64,000 bases of DNA from Eubacterium sp. ER2 (lineage in GTDB: Bacteria > Bacillota > Clostridia > Lachnospirales > Lachnospiraceae), in assembly GCF_000765215.1 (NCBI RefSeq), contig NZ_JPJE01000027.1:124001-188000 (forward strand), written 5' to 3'. Shown here one piece after another: positions 1-7,950 of the stretch. The stretch's first letter is position 1. The number at the start of each line of letters is the position of its first letter. A model generated the notes under the pieces. It worked only from the letters and a program-made list of their open reading frames with translations. It had not been told where the DNA came from and did not search any database. A program made the translations under genes and the position numbers.

Positions 1-915
1 ACAGAGCTGCCGGACCTTCCCATCGCCGTGGAGTGGGAGCTGGACAGGTACGAGGTTCTGAATGTAAGCGGTGAGATCCAGGAGGAGGCCCTGCGGGAAG
101 CGCTGGCGGAGGAGAGAGAAGGCGTGCTTGTGAACCTGAAGGCCTTTATGACCTACACCCAGGATCAGACCAGGCAGGCGGTTCACGAGATAACGGTCAG
201 GCTCTGCCCTGCCGCCAGGACAAAGGAGGAGAAGCTGATCGAGAAGATCAGAGCTCGGATTGCAGAGTATGACAATGAAAACAAGACGAAAGAAACGATA
301 AAATTACCGAAAGAGGTGGATGGACAGAAGATCAGCTACCACTACCCCATGGACACAAGAGGGGCAGTGATCCTGGCGATGGGACTTATGACCGTGGTTC
401 TTCTGTTCTGCCTGGAAAAGCAAAATGAGAAAAAGGACGAGGAGAAGAGAAAGCAGCAGATGATGATGGACTACCCCCAGATCGTCAGCCAGCTGAACCT
501 TCTTCTGGGAGCGGGCATGAGCAGCAAGAGCGCATGGAAGAAGATCGTGGATGACTACCAGAGGAGAAAGCCGGCAAGAGGGGAGCGGGCCGCCTACGAG
601 GAGATGGCCGCCGCCTGGAACGAGATGTGCGGAGGTGTCCCGGAGAAGGACTGCTATGAGAGCTTTGGCGGCAGGTGCGGCCTGCAGGCCTACATGAAGC
701 TGGGAGCCCTCCTGTCTCAGAATCTGCGGAGAGGGACAAAGGGGCTGGCGGATGCTCTGCGGCTGGAAGGTATCCACGCCTTTGAGGAGCGGAAGGCTCT
801 TGCCAGGCGCCGGGGCGAGGAGGCGGGGACTAAGTTATTGCTCCCCATGTTCCTTATGCTGGCCGTGGTGCTGGTCATTGTCATCGTCCCGGCTTTTTTG
901 TCCATCTCGCTTTAG
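1..915 (+). CDS. TadC-like pilus assembly protein (type II secretion F domain), 5' end outside window
   Basis: The frame is open from base 1, so the gene begins upstream and the ATG-like starts inside the window are probably internal. The visible 304 residues have one membrane segment near residues 120-136, a cytoplasmic helical domain opening with MMMDYPQIVSQLNLLLGAGM, which is typical of TadC/GspF proteins, and a final hydrophobic helix ending in VPAFLSISL. TadC proteins are inner-membrane platform subunits that work with the TadA ATPase to assemble Flp pili. A pilin, a DUF5702 protein, TadE-like proteins and a prepilin peptidase follow on the same strand, which supports the call. TadB is the main alternative; the order just before the pilin favours TadC. 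Confidence 0.82.
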   Translation, partial: TELPDLPIAVEWELDRYEVLNVSGEIQEEALREALAEEREGVLVNLKAFMTYTQDQTRQAVHEITVRLCPAARTKEEKLIEKIRARIAEYDNENKTKETIKLPKEVDGQKISYHYPMDTRGAVILAMGLMTVVLLFCLEKQNEKKDEEKRKQQMMMDYPQIVSQLNLLLGAGMSSKSAWKKIVDDYQRRKPARGERAAYEEMAAAWNEMCGGVPEKDCYESFGGRCGLQAYMKLGALLSQNLRRGTKGLADALRLEGIHAFEERKALARRRGEEAGTKLLLPMFLMLAVVLVIVIVPAFLSISL

Positions 916-971
916 CTTTCCGGCGGCTTTGATTTGACGAAAGATAAATCCGAGAAAAAGGAGGAAAACAT

Positions 972-1148
972 ATGTGGAGAATCTATTATCTGATGCATCT
1001 GATGAAGGATAAAAAGGGGATTGGCGTGGTGGAGGTCATTCTGATTTTGGTGGTGCTTATCGGACTTGTGATCATATTCAAGTCCCAGCTCACAAGCCTG
1101 GTACAGACTATCTTTGAGAAGATTACAAGTGAAAGCGCAGGTATATAG
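972..1148 (+). CDS. Flp1-type IVb pilin, 58 aa
   Basis: This short ORF has an excellent SD (AAGGAGG at 958-964, 7 nt from the ATG). It encodes a short basic head, then KGIGVVEVILILVVLIGLV, a hydrophobic segment with a glutamate five residues after the first glycine of that stretch, as in type IV pilins. Pilins of this class are cut by a prepilin peptidase after the glycine and polymerise through the hydrophobic helix. A matching peptidase is encoded at 3597-4085. The C-terminal part is short (SLVQTIFEKITSESAGI), as usual for Flp pilins. The end overlaps the next gene by about 20 nt, which suggests translational coupling. Confidence 0.8.
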   Translation: MWRIYYLMHLMKDKKGIGVVEVILILVVLIGLVIIFKSQLTSLVQTIFEKITSESAGI

Positions 1149-2628
1149 GGCGATTCGCAGGGTCCTCTCTGGCAGGCCCGGCGGGGATTTCCCGGGGATG
1201 GGGCGGCCGGCCAAGGCTCTGCCGGGAGAGATGACAGCCTTTCTGGCCCTCATATTCATCCTTCTCATCGCCTTCGCAGGCTCCCTTATGGAGAGCGCCT
1301 CCATCCAGTCGGCCAAGAATTACAGGCGGGCGGACATGAACCGGGCTATTGAATCGGTCTTTGCGGAATATCAGAAGGATTTGCTGGAGGAGTATGAGCT
1401 GTTTGCTCTTGAGGGAAGCTATGAGAGCGGAAGCTACAGTGAGGAAAAGGTGTTTGACCGGCTGGCCTACTACGGGGCGTCCAATATGGATCACACCATG
1501 GCCAGGCTCCAGCTTCTCACCGACGACGGGGGCGGTCCCTTCCTGTCCCAGGTCAGCGACTGGGTGAAGTACAGGTACGGGCTGGACAAGCTGGAGGGAC
1601 TTTTGGGAAGCGCTCAGACCTGGAAATCCCAGGATGAGGGGATCAGGGACTACCAGGAGCAGGAACAGGAGGGCAGTCGGGAGCTCTCTTCCCTTCTGGA
1701 GGAGCAAGAGCAGAGCCTTCCCTCAGAGGACAACCCGCTGGAAACGGTGGAGCAGTTAAAGCAGTCTCCTCTTCTTGCCCTTGTAATGCCAAAGGACAGG
1801 CAGGTGTCCCGGAAGCAGATTTCTCTGGCAGAGCAGCCCTCCGGGAGGGCGCTGCAGCAGGGATACGGTTCCTTCGAGGATGTGGCGGAGCAGGGGGAGG
1901 CCTCCAGACTGGCCCTGGGCGTGTACCTGATGGATCATTTTTCCTCGGCGGTTCCGAAGGGGACGGGAACAGCGGGCGCCGGACAGACGGCACTGTCAGG
2001 AGAGGTCAAAGCCCTGGGGAGCGGGCTGGACTACCAGCTGGAGTATGTGGTCAGCGGCCAAGCGTCAGATGCGGAAAATCTGGAAAAGACAGTCCAGAGG
2101 CTGCTCCTGATCCGGCTTGTGTCCAACTTTACCTACATCCAGACCGACAGCGCCAAAAGGGCCGAGGCAGCGGCCATGGCGGCCACCCTCTGTACTCTGC
2201 TGGCAGTGCCTGCCATCATAGAGGCGGTCACCCAGGCTCTCCTTTTCGCCTGGTCCTTCGGTGAGAGCATCGTAGACCTGCGGGCCCTGCTCAAGGGCAG
2301 TCGCGTTCCCCTTGTGAAGGACAGTGAGAGCTGGCAGCTCCAGCTCTCCGGGCTTCTGACTCTGGGAAGTGAGGACGAGTGGAATGAGGGAAAGGACACC
2401 CAGGGCGGCATGAGCTATGAAGAGTACCTGCAGATCCTTCTCTTCCTCACGGACACAGACGAGGTGGCTATGCGGAGTCTGGATCTTATCGAGCAGCACA
2501 TGCGGCTGGGGAAGGGGCTGGAATGGTTTCGCATCGACCACTGCATCACAAAGATGGAGTTGGACAGCAGCTGTAGTCTGCGCAGAGGGATCACGTACAG
2601 CTTTTCCACCTATTTTGGTTACCGATGA
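1129..2628 (+). CDS. DUF5702 domain protein of the Tad locus
   Basis: The protein has about 499 residues. A short basic leader is followed by one membrane helix near residues 37-56 (TAFLALIFILLIAFAGSLME) and a long, mostly polar extracytoplasmic part, with another hydrophobic stretch around residues 340-370. DUF5702 proteins accompany Tad pili in Clostridia and resemble pseudopilin or TadG-like proteins; their exact role is unknown. GTG at 1129 has a weak SD (GAGAAG, 7 nt away); TTG at 1114 is the alternative. It overlaps the pilin gene end. The stop codon is followed directly by the stretch carrying the inverted-repeat element at 2685-2850. Confidence 0.72.
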   Translation: MKAQVYRAIRRVLSGRPGGDFPGMGRPAKALPGEMTAFLALIFILLIAFAGSLMESASIQSAKNYRRADMNRAIESVFAEYQKDLLEEYELFALEGSYESGSYSEEKVFDRLAYYGASNMDHTMARLQLLTDDGGGPFLSQVSDWVKYRYGLDKLEGLLGSAQTWKSQDEGIRDYQEQEQEGSRELSSLLEEQEQSLPSEDNPLETVEQLKQSPLLALVMPKDRQVSRKQISLAEQPSGRALQQGYGSFEDVAEQGEASRLALGVYLMDHFSSAVPKGTGTAGAGQTALSGEVKALGSGLDYQLEYVVSGQASDAENLEKTVQRLLLIRLVSNFTYIQTDSAKRAEAAAMAATLCTLLAVPAIIEAVTQALLFAWSFGESIVDLRALLKGSRVPLVKDSESWQLQLSGLLTLGSEDEWNEGKDTQGGMSYEEYLQILLFLTDTDEVAMRSLDLIEQHMRLGKGLEWFRIDHCITKMELDSSCSLRRGITYSFSTYFGYR

Positions 2629-2684
2629 CGGCGGGCCGCGTGACTGGCCGGCTGGTGAGACGGCAAGGCTGCCGGCCACAGGAA

Positions 2685-2850
2685 GGGAGTGCACAGGGGC
2701 GCCCTCCTGTATTCTTTTAATATTTGGTCAGAAAGGAGCTTTGGCATGATACTCCCATATAACGTCAAAAACATACTCTCATATTTTTATTCAGGTAATC
2801 CTCCTTGGAAGGATTTCCCTGCCACCAGGAGGGCGCCCCTGTGCACTCCC
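2685..2850. repeat. 166-bp element with 25-bp perfect terminal inverted repeats
   Basis: The left arm at 2685-2709 begins GGGAGTGCACAGGGGC. The right arm at 2826-2850 is its exact reverse complement over 25 bp. The 116-bp interior is clearly more AT-rich than its surroundings and carries the SD and ATG of the downstream TadE-like gene. The element is flanked on both sides by GGAA (2681-2684 and 2851-2854), which could be a 4-bp target duplication. Two readings fit: a site-specific invertible segment (phase switch) or a MITE-like insertion that donated a new start. No recombinase or transposase gene is visible in the window. Confidence 0.8.
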
Positions 2851-3594
2851 GGAAAACATACAAAGGGCAGCATCACGGTAGAGGCGGCGCTTGCCATGCC
2901 CCTATTCTTTTTCGCAGTGCTCGTTCTCTGCTATATGTCTGAGGTCATGGCGATACGGACAAGTATCCGAAGCGGCCTTCAGTACGCGGGGAAGATTGCA
3001 GCCGAGAGTTCCTATGGAAAACCATTGCTTCTGCCGGGCAGCATAGAGAGGGATCTTGTGAACGCAGTGGGGGCGGAGCGGCTGGATAGGAGCATTGTGG
3101 AGAACGGAAGCAGCGGCGTGCACTGTGAAAAATCCTATATGTCCATGAGCACCGGGATCATGGAGCTGAAGGCCAGCTACCGTGTGTATCTGCCGCTCCC
3201 CGTTTTCGGGAGCGCGGTGGTGCCCATGGAGGAGAGCTGCCGGGTCAAGGGATGGACCGGCTATGAGCGGGCGGGCTTTCTGGCAGAGAATGAGGAAACC
3301 GTCTACATCACGGAGACGGGCATGGTGTATCACCGGGATTATCACTGCAGCTATCTGGAGCTTTCCATACGGATGGTGCCTGCAGAGAGTGTAGAGCATC
3401 TGCGAAACGAAAGCCAGGGAAAGTACTATCCATGTGAGACCTGTGCCCGGAGAGGAACCGCAGGCGGAGTGTATATCACTGATTACGGAGACCGATATCA
3501 CAGTAGCTTGAACTGCAGTGGGCTGAAGAGGACCATCTATGCGGTCCCTCTGTCTGAGGCGGTGGGGAAGGGGGCTTGTTCCAAGTGTGGATAG
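2746..3594 (+). CDS. TadE-like pseudopilin with duplicated cysteine motif
   Basis: The ATG at 2746 has a strong SD (AAAGGAG at 2732-2738, 7 nt away); both lie inside the inverted-repeat element. Residues 41-64 (KGSITVEAALAMPLFFFAVL) form the TadE signature, a single N-terminal membrane helix with a conserved glutamate. TadE proteins are minor pseudopilins needed for Flp pilus biogenesis. The C-terminal half repeats a pattern: VYITETG..YH....C with a later CETCARRG, then VYITDYG..YH....C with a terminal CSKCG. These look like two Cys/His metal-binding or disulfide units, which is unusual for a pseudopilin. The first 37 or so residues are encoded by the element and are probably not ancestral. 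Confidence 0.75.
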   Translation: MILPYNVKNILSYFYSGNPPWKDFPATRRAPLCTPGKHTKGSITVEAALAMPLFFFAVLVLCYMSEVMAIRTSIRSGLQYAGKIAAESSYGKPLLLPGSIERDLVNAVGAERLDRSIVENGSSGVHCEKSYMSMSTGIMELKASYRVYLPLPVFGSAVVPMEESCRVKGWTGYERAGFLAENEETVYITETGMVYHRDYHCSYLELSIRMVPAESVEHLRNESQGKYYPCETCARRGTAGGVYITDYGDRYHSSLNCSGLKRTIYAVPLSEAVGKGACSKCG

Positions 3595-3596
3595 AA

Positions 3597-4085
3597 ATGG
3601 AAAAGTTACAGGAAGTATTGTCGGTGGAAAATCTGATCTGCCTTGCCTTTCTGCTGGGCATCTCGGTCTATGATATCTATTTTCACAGGATCTCCAAAGC
3701 AGTCCTTGTACTGGCCAACCTGCTGGCAGCCTTTCGAACGCTGTACACGCTGACAATGGCGGAAGGAAAACTGGGTAGGGCGGATGAGATGGATCTGATC
3801 TGGGCAGCAGCGGGAGCCGGAGCCGGGCTGCTTTTACTGGGAGTCGCCCGGCTCACGGGAGAGGCTGTGGGATACGGGGACGGCTGGCTGGTCATGGCGC
3901 TGGGGATCTACCTTGGTCTCTGGGGGCTTATGGAGGTGCTCGCTGCCGCCTGGGTGCTGCTGGCGGCTGCTGCGGCAGTGTGCCTGATCAAAAAGAAATG
4001 GTCCCGCAAGGCAGTCCTGCCCATGACACCGTTTCTAACGGCAGGCTTTGTGATCCTGCTGGCAGGAGAATATTTCCGGGCGTAA
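3597..4085 (+). CDS. Prepilin peptidase, A24 family (TadV/CpaA-like)
   Basis: This 162-residue polytopic membrane protein has the two expected catalytic aspartates: one in SVYDIYFHRI near the N terminus and one in the GYGDG motif (GxGD) in the middle. A24 peptidases cleave the leader of type IV prepilins on the cytoplasmic side; the obvious substrates are the Flp pilin at 972-1148 and possibly the TadE-like proteins. The N-terminal methylation domain of PilD is absent, as is normal for Tad-type enzymes. The ATG at 3597 lies 2 nt after the upstream stop, suggesting translational coupling; an in-frame TTG at 3576 is an alternative. Confidence 0.83.
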   Translation: MEKLQEVLSVENLICLAFLLGISVYDIYFHRISKAVLVLANLLAAFRTLYTLTMAEGKLGRADEMDLIWAAAGAGAGLLLLGVARLTGEAVGYGDGWLVMALGIYLGLWGLMEVLAAAWVLLAAAAAVCLIKKKWSRKAVLPMTPFLTAGFVILLAGEYFRA

Positions 4086-4134
4086 AAGGTAAGAGACTGA
4101 CCGGCGGGGAAAGGAGTCTGAAGAGTGAAAAAAT

Positions 4135-4566
4135 ATGGGAAAGAAGTATGGAGAGAAAAGGAAGGAGAGAGACCCGGGAGGCTGCCAAGGAAGCTTGACC
4201 GTGGAGGCTGCCTGCCTGATGCCCCTTGTGGGATTGATCCTTGTGAGCAGCATATTGTTATTATTTTATTTTCATGACAAGAATATAATTTCTTCCTGTG
4301 CCTATGAGACGGCAGTTGTAGGCAGCACAAAGGCCAGAGAGAAGGAGGGAGTGGAGGCGTCCCTCCTGAACCAGGCCTTTCAGGAACGGATACATGGGAA
4401 ATGTATCTTCTTTCCGGGGGCCAGCGCGGATATCCAGGTGGGAGAGGATGAGATCACAGTCACTGCCTCGGCTTCCAGAAGATATTTCAGTTTGCGGGTT
4501 GTCCAGCGGGCGGCTGTGACAGAACCGGAAGATCATATAAGAAGAATACGGAGAATTACAGGATGA
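4135..4566 (+). CDS. Second TadE-like pseudopilin, 143 aa
   Basis: After a basic, Lys/Arg-rich head, residues about 20-45 read GSLTVEAACLMPLVGLILVS, the TadE signature with a conserved glutamate at the start of the single membrane helix. The remainder is a short mixed alpha/beta extracytoplasmic part without cysteine clusters, unlike the TadE-like protein at 2746. It lies between the prepilin peptidase and the DUF6382 gene on the same strand. The SD is poor: the nearest GGAG is about 20 nt from the ATG. The role is presumably as a minor pilus component. Confidence 0.72.
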   Translation: MGKKYGEKRKERDPGGCQGSLTVEAACLMPLVGLILVSSILLLFYFHDKNIISSCAYETAVVGSTKAREKEGVEASLLNQAFQERIHGKCIFFPGASADIQVGEDEITVTASASRRYFSLRVVQRAAVTEPEDHIRRIRRITG

Positions 4567-4584
4567 AAAAGAGGAAGAGAAAAA

Positions 4585-5412
4585 ATGGATGTAAAAGAAT
4601 ATGGAATAAAGCAGGTCGGCATACGAAGAGGACTGGATACTACTTTTCTCGTGGTGGAGTGCGAAGGAGAGTATACAGAAGATTACCAGATGCGTATGCT
4701 GGAGGAAAACGATATGGAAGGGCTCTTGTGTCTGCGCGGCCATGGCGAAGAGGGCACCAGTATGTACGAGTATGATATCAGTGGGAAGACCTCGCTGAAG
4801 ACAAGATACAAAGAAATAAAAATAGATATGAAAGAAATGATAAAGTTTATAACGGAACTGCTGAATGTGATTAGAGAGATCAATGCCCATCTTCTGGATG
4901 CGGATCACCTGCTCCTGGATCCGGAGTATATCTTCTGGGAGGACGGGGCATACTACTTTTGCTACTATCCTGGCGGGGGCTGGAATGTGTGGGAAGCTTT
5001 TCATCGCCTGACAGAGCAGTTTGTACAGTGGACAGATTTCAGGGATGACGCCAGCGTGCGCACTTCCTTCCTTCTCCACAAGGAGACAATGAAGGAAAAC
5101 TACAGTCTGCATAAGATTGCCAGGCAGATAGAGGCCATGCAGGAGGAAGAAGTGAAAAAGAGGAGAGCCGGGGAGGAGAGGCCGGGTCAGACAGGATGGC
5201 CCGAAGACAGGGGCGGCGAGGCGCTGACGGCTGCTACCGGTTCCGCCTACGACACATCAGAGCACGACTGGATCGCAAAGCAGGAAGCGGGGAGCAGCAT
5301 TATGCGGGAGACGGAAAATATGTGGCGGCCGGTCCGGGATTTCCTCCGACGCCACAAAAAGCCAGCCTGGAGAGACTGGGATGGCATTTATATAGATGAG
5401 GAGGAGCTGTAG
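4585..5412 (+). CDS. DUF6382 domain protein, 275 aa
   Basis: The N-terminal 160 residues match my memory of DUF6382, a cytoplasmic domain found at the end of Tad loci in Lachnospiraceae and often joined to an FHA domain. The stretch includes NAHLLDADHLLLDPEYIFW and YYFCYYPGGG. No FHA domain is visible here. The tail is charged and low in complexity until it ends in PAWRDWDGIYIDEEEL. No signal peptide or membrane helix is seen. Its position directly after the TadE-like gene suggests a regulatory or scaffold role in the pilus system; no biochemical function is known to me. Confidence 0.62.
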   Translation: MDVKEYGIKQVGIRRGLDTTFLVVECEGEYTEDYQMRMLEENDMEGLLCLRGHGEEGTSMYEYDISGKTSLKTRYKEIKIDMKEMIKFITELLNVIREINAHLLDADHLLLDPEYIFWEDGAYYFCYYPGGGWNVWEAFHRLTEQFVQWTDFRDDASVRTSFLLHKETMKENYSLHKIARQIEAMQEEEVKKRRAGEERPGQTGWPEDRGGEALTAATGSAYDTSEHDWIAKQEAGSSIMRETENMWRPVRDFLRRHKKPAWRDWDGIYIDEEEL

Positions 5413-5462
5413 GCTTCAATATGTTGATTTTTTAAGAAAGATATCCGGAAAATGGGAATATA

Positions 5463-5471
5463 TGGTATAAT
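5463..5471 (+). promoter_or_regulatory. Extended -10 promoter for the rhomboid gene
   Basis: TGGTATAAT (TG at 5463, TATAAT at 5466-5471) is a perfect extended -10. No good -35 is seen 17 bp upstream. It sits about 50 bp before the rhomboid ATG. Confidence 0.5.
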
Positions 5472-5523
5472 GGAACAAATGTGACACAGACATAACAATG
5501 CGGAAAGTGAAAGGGAGTCTTGC

Positions 5524-6129
5524 ATGTACCGAAAGAAAGCGCCCTGTACGGTCGCTCTGATCGTGGTGAATGTGGCAGTGTTTATTTTTCTCAGCTTTGG
5601 AGGGATGACAGAGGATGCATACTATATGCTTCAGAACGGAGCCATTTATCTTCCCCTTTTGCAGCAGGGAGAGTACTATCGGCTGATCACATCCATTTTT
5701 CTGCATTTTGGATTTTCCCATCTGGTCAACAATATGCTTATGCTGGGTGTGATGGGCTGGCAGCTGGAGCTGGTGGTCGGGAAGATTAAATTTCTGATCA
5801 TCTATTTCGCGGCGGGCATTGGCGGCAATATGCTGTCTGCTCTGGTAGAGATGAGAACCGGGGACTTTGCTGTGAGCGCAGGGGCGTCCGGCGCTATATT
5901 CGGAATCATAGGAGCCCTTCTTTATATTGCGGTGCGCAACCACGGTCAGATCGGCAATGTTTCCGGCCAGGGCATCCTTGTCATGATCGCCCTGACTTTG
6001 TACTATGGGTTTACCAGCTCGGGGGTAGACAATTTTGCTCACATCGGCGGACTGGCGGTGGGATTTGTGCTGGCTGTCCTCCTATACAGGAAGAGAGACA
6101 CGGAATTCCGTTCCTGCATTTACCGCTGA
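5524..6129 (+). CDS. Rhomboid family intramembrane serine protease
   Basis: This 201-residue, six-helix membrane protein has all rhomboid landmarks: FGFSHLVNNMLMLGVMGWQLE (conserved HxxxN region), the catalytic serine in GASGAIFG, and the catalytic histidine in NFAHIGGLAVGF. Rhomboids cleave membrane proteins within or next to transmembrane segments. The size is that of a minimal bacterial rhomboid with no extra domain. The final 48 nt overlap the end of the convergent histidine kinase gene, so the two coding regions share sequence on opposite strands. No substrate is suggested by the neighbours. Confidence 0.9.
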   Translation: MYRKKAPCTVALIVVNVAVFIFLSFGGMTEDAYYMLQNGAIYLPLLQQGEYYRLITSIFLHFGFSHLVNNMLMLGVMGWQLELVVGKIKFLIIYFAAGIGGNMLSALVEMRTGDFAVSAGASGAIFGIIGALLYIAVRNHGQIGNVSGQGILVMIALTLYYGFTSSGVDNFAHIGGLAVGFVLAVLLYRKRDTEFRSCIYR

Positions 6130-6807
6130 TGTCACAGAGATCTTTCCTCCGTGGGCCCGGACTGTCCGGTCCGCAACGGCGAGGCCCAGCCCGGTGCCTC
6201 CTTTTTTGAAGGTGACAAAGGGCTCAAAGATATGATCCAACTGTTCCTGACCGATGCCGCAGCCGGTATCCCGGATGGCGACGACAATTTCAGATGAAGA
6301 ACAGGCTGCATCCAGACGGATAGAGCCTGTTCCGTCAATAGACTCCCGCGCGTTTCGAAGAAGGTTTAAGAAGACCTCTCTTAATTTGACCCGATCCCCC
6401 CTGAAAGAGGGAAGATCCGGCGCCAGCCGGGAAGTGAACTCAACGGGGCTCTCGGCGCAGGAGGCGGCAAAGGAGAGAACAATCTGTTCCATAAAAGAGC
6501 GGAAGGAAAATTCTGTCAGAAAGAGTGAGCGGCTGTGGTTCAGAGAAGACAGATCTGTCAGGAGCTGCTGCATATATTCTACATCCTCCCGCATGGATAC
6601 CCAGTACCGATCTGATGCAATCCCGGGATGCCGGGACTCCAGAAGCTGGAGGGTGCTGTATACAAGAGTCAGAGGATTCCGGATCTCATGGCTGATGGTG
6701 GCCAGCGACTCCTCATGGGAAGCCAGAAGCTTCTCGATGAGGGCTCGGTTCTCCGGGGATTTTGCCATAAGCTGCTGTAATTTGTCGTAATCTGTACTTG
6801 TAAACAT
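6082..6807 (-). CDS. Soluble orphan sensor histidine kinase
   Basis: The chosen ATG at 6807 follows an SD-like AAAGGCGG; a TTG at 6864 would give a longer form. The 241-residue protein has no membrane segment. A short N-terminal helical region precedes the HisKA domain with the phosphoacceptor in SHEIRNP (His40), then a GHKL ATPase with an N box (LLRNARESI), G1 (DTGCGIG) and G2 (GGTGLGLAV). The layout resembles the catalytic core of sporulation-type kinases of the KinB/Kin family. No response regulator is adjacent, so it probably feeds a distant regulator such as a Spo0A phosphorelay; that is inference. It is convergent with, and overlaps, the rhomboid gene by 48 nt. Confidence 0.85.
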   Translation of the reverse strand: MFTSTDYDKLQQLMAKSPENRALIEKLLASHEESLATISHEIRNPLTLVYSTLQLLESRHPGIASDRYWVSMREDVEYMQQLLTDLSSLNHSRSLFLTEFSFRSFMEQIVLSFAASCAESPVEFTSRLAPDLPSFRGDRVKLREVFLNLLRNARESIDGTGSIRLDAACSSSEIVVAIRDTGCGIGQEQLDHIFEPFVTFKKGGTGLGLAVADRTVRAHGGKISVTSAVNAGTEFRVSLPV

Positions 6808-6897
6808 AGGTTTATTACCGCCTTTCTGAAGTAAAAGTTTAGCATCGGCGGTTAAAATATTCAATCACAATTCTAGGAAAGAAAGAGGGAAAAGAAG

Positions 6898-7317
6898 ATG
6901 AGAGATGACAACTGTATTTTCTGCAAAATAGCAAACGGAGAAATTCCGTCAGCGACAATCTATGAGGACGATGATTTCCGGGCTATCCTGGATCTTGGCC
7001 CGGCGTCAAAGGGACATGCGCTGCTTCTCCCGAAGGAGCACTATGCGGATCTCTATGCCCTGCCGGATGAGACAGCGGCAAAGGTGCTTCCAACAGCCAA
7101 GAAGATCGTATCCCGCATGAAGGATGTGTTGGGCTGTGACGGCTACAATCTGGTGCAGAACAATGGAGAGTGCGCGGGACAGACAGTCTTCCACTTCCAT
7201 TTGCACATGATCCCCCGCTATAAGGATGACGAGGTTGGGCTTGGCTGGAAGATGGGCGAGCTCAGCGATGCGGACAGAGATGAAATCCTGGCAAAATTGA
7301 GAGAAGGCCAGCAGTAA
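6898..7317 (+). CDS. HIT family nucleotide-binding hydrolase
   Basis: The 139-residue protein starts with CIFCKIANGEIPSATIYEDD, the usual opening of bacterial HIT proteins, and carries the catalytic triad HFHLHMIPRY (HxHxH). Family members hydrolyse adenosine phosphoramidates and related mononucleotide conjugates. Length and architecture are those of single-domain HIT proteins (HinT class). The ATG lies just after an A/G-rich SD region. The sigma-factor gene follows after 21 nt and may be co-transcribed, although no functional link is apparent. Confidence 0.9.
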   Translation: MRDDNCIFCKIANGEIPSATIYEDDDFRAILDLGPASKGHALLLPKEHYADLYALPDETAAKVLPTAKKIVSRMKDVLGCDGYNLVQNNGECAGQTVFHFHLHMIPRYKDDEVGLGWKMGELSDADRDEILAKLREGQQ

Positions 7318-7338
7318 TCCGGAAAAGAAAAACTGAAG

Positions 7339-7908
7339 ATGAAGGAAAATGATGTGGGAATTGAGTTCATAGGCAGACAGGGATTCGATGCTGTTTACGA
7401 AAAGTACAAGAACCTCATTTTCCAGACGGCGTTTCTGTACATAAAAGAGTGGTACGCGGCAGAAGATATCATGCAGGAAACCTTTCTGCGGTACTACATT
7501 TACATGGAACACACGAGAGTGGAGAACACAAAATACTGGCTTCTCACCACTGCAAAGAATATTACGCTGAATTATATCAGAGATAACAGCCGCAGTACTG
7601 TCCTCGACATGGAGGATGAAGAGGAGGGAGTATATGGTTCTGTGGAAGGCGGCGAGGAAATTTTCTTTGACAAGCTGTGGAGGAGAGAAGTGCTTGAGGC
7701 CGCTGACACCATCCTGGATGCGCTTTACCGCAAGAGCAGAAGATGGTATGACGCGGTTACTCTTGTGTATTGTATGGAGAAACCTCAGAAGGAGGTCGCT
7801 GCGTGTATGGATATGAGTCTGGAAAGTCTGCAGAGTATGCTGTATAGAGCAAGAAACTGGATAAAGAAAAATTACAGAGAAGAATTTGACCACATCCATG
7901 AAGCATAA
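7339..7908 (+). CDS. ECF-like sigma-70 family RNA polymerase sigma factor
   Basis: The 189-residue protein has a region 2 helix set (FQTAFLYIKEWYAAEDIMQE) that contacts RNA polymerase and the -10 element, an acidic linker, and a region 4 helix-turn-helix (PQKEVAACMDMSLESLQSML). The size fits an ECF sigma factor. No anti-sigma gene lies next to it: upstream is the HIT gene and downstream is convergent murG. It ends in a strong bidirectional terminator. Target promoters cannot be read from here. Confidence 0.82.
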   Translation: MKENDVGIEFIGRQGFDAVYEKYKNLIFQTAFLYIKEWYAAEDIMQETFLRYYIYMEHTRVENTKYWLLTTAKNITLNYIRDNSRSTVLDMEDEEEGVYGSVEGGEEIFFDKLWRREVLEAADTILDALYRKSRRWYDAVTLVYCMEKPQKEVAACMDMSLESLQSMLYRARNWIKKNYREEFDHIHEA

Positions 7909-7937
7909 AAACAGGTGTCGTTCTGACACCTGTTTTT
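7907..7937. terminator. Bidirectional rho-independent terminator
   Basis: A 13-bp stem (AAAAACAGGTGTC / GACACCTGTTTTT) with a 5-nt loop starts within the stop codon of the sigma-factor gene. It has A and T runs on both sides and so serves the sigma gene and the convergent murG. Confidence 0.9.
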
Positions 7938-7950
7938 TAAGGATGCGCGT

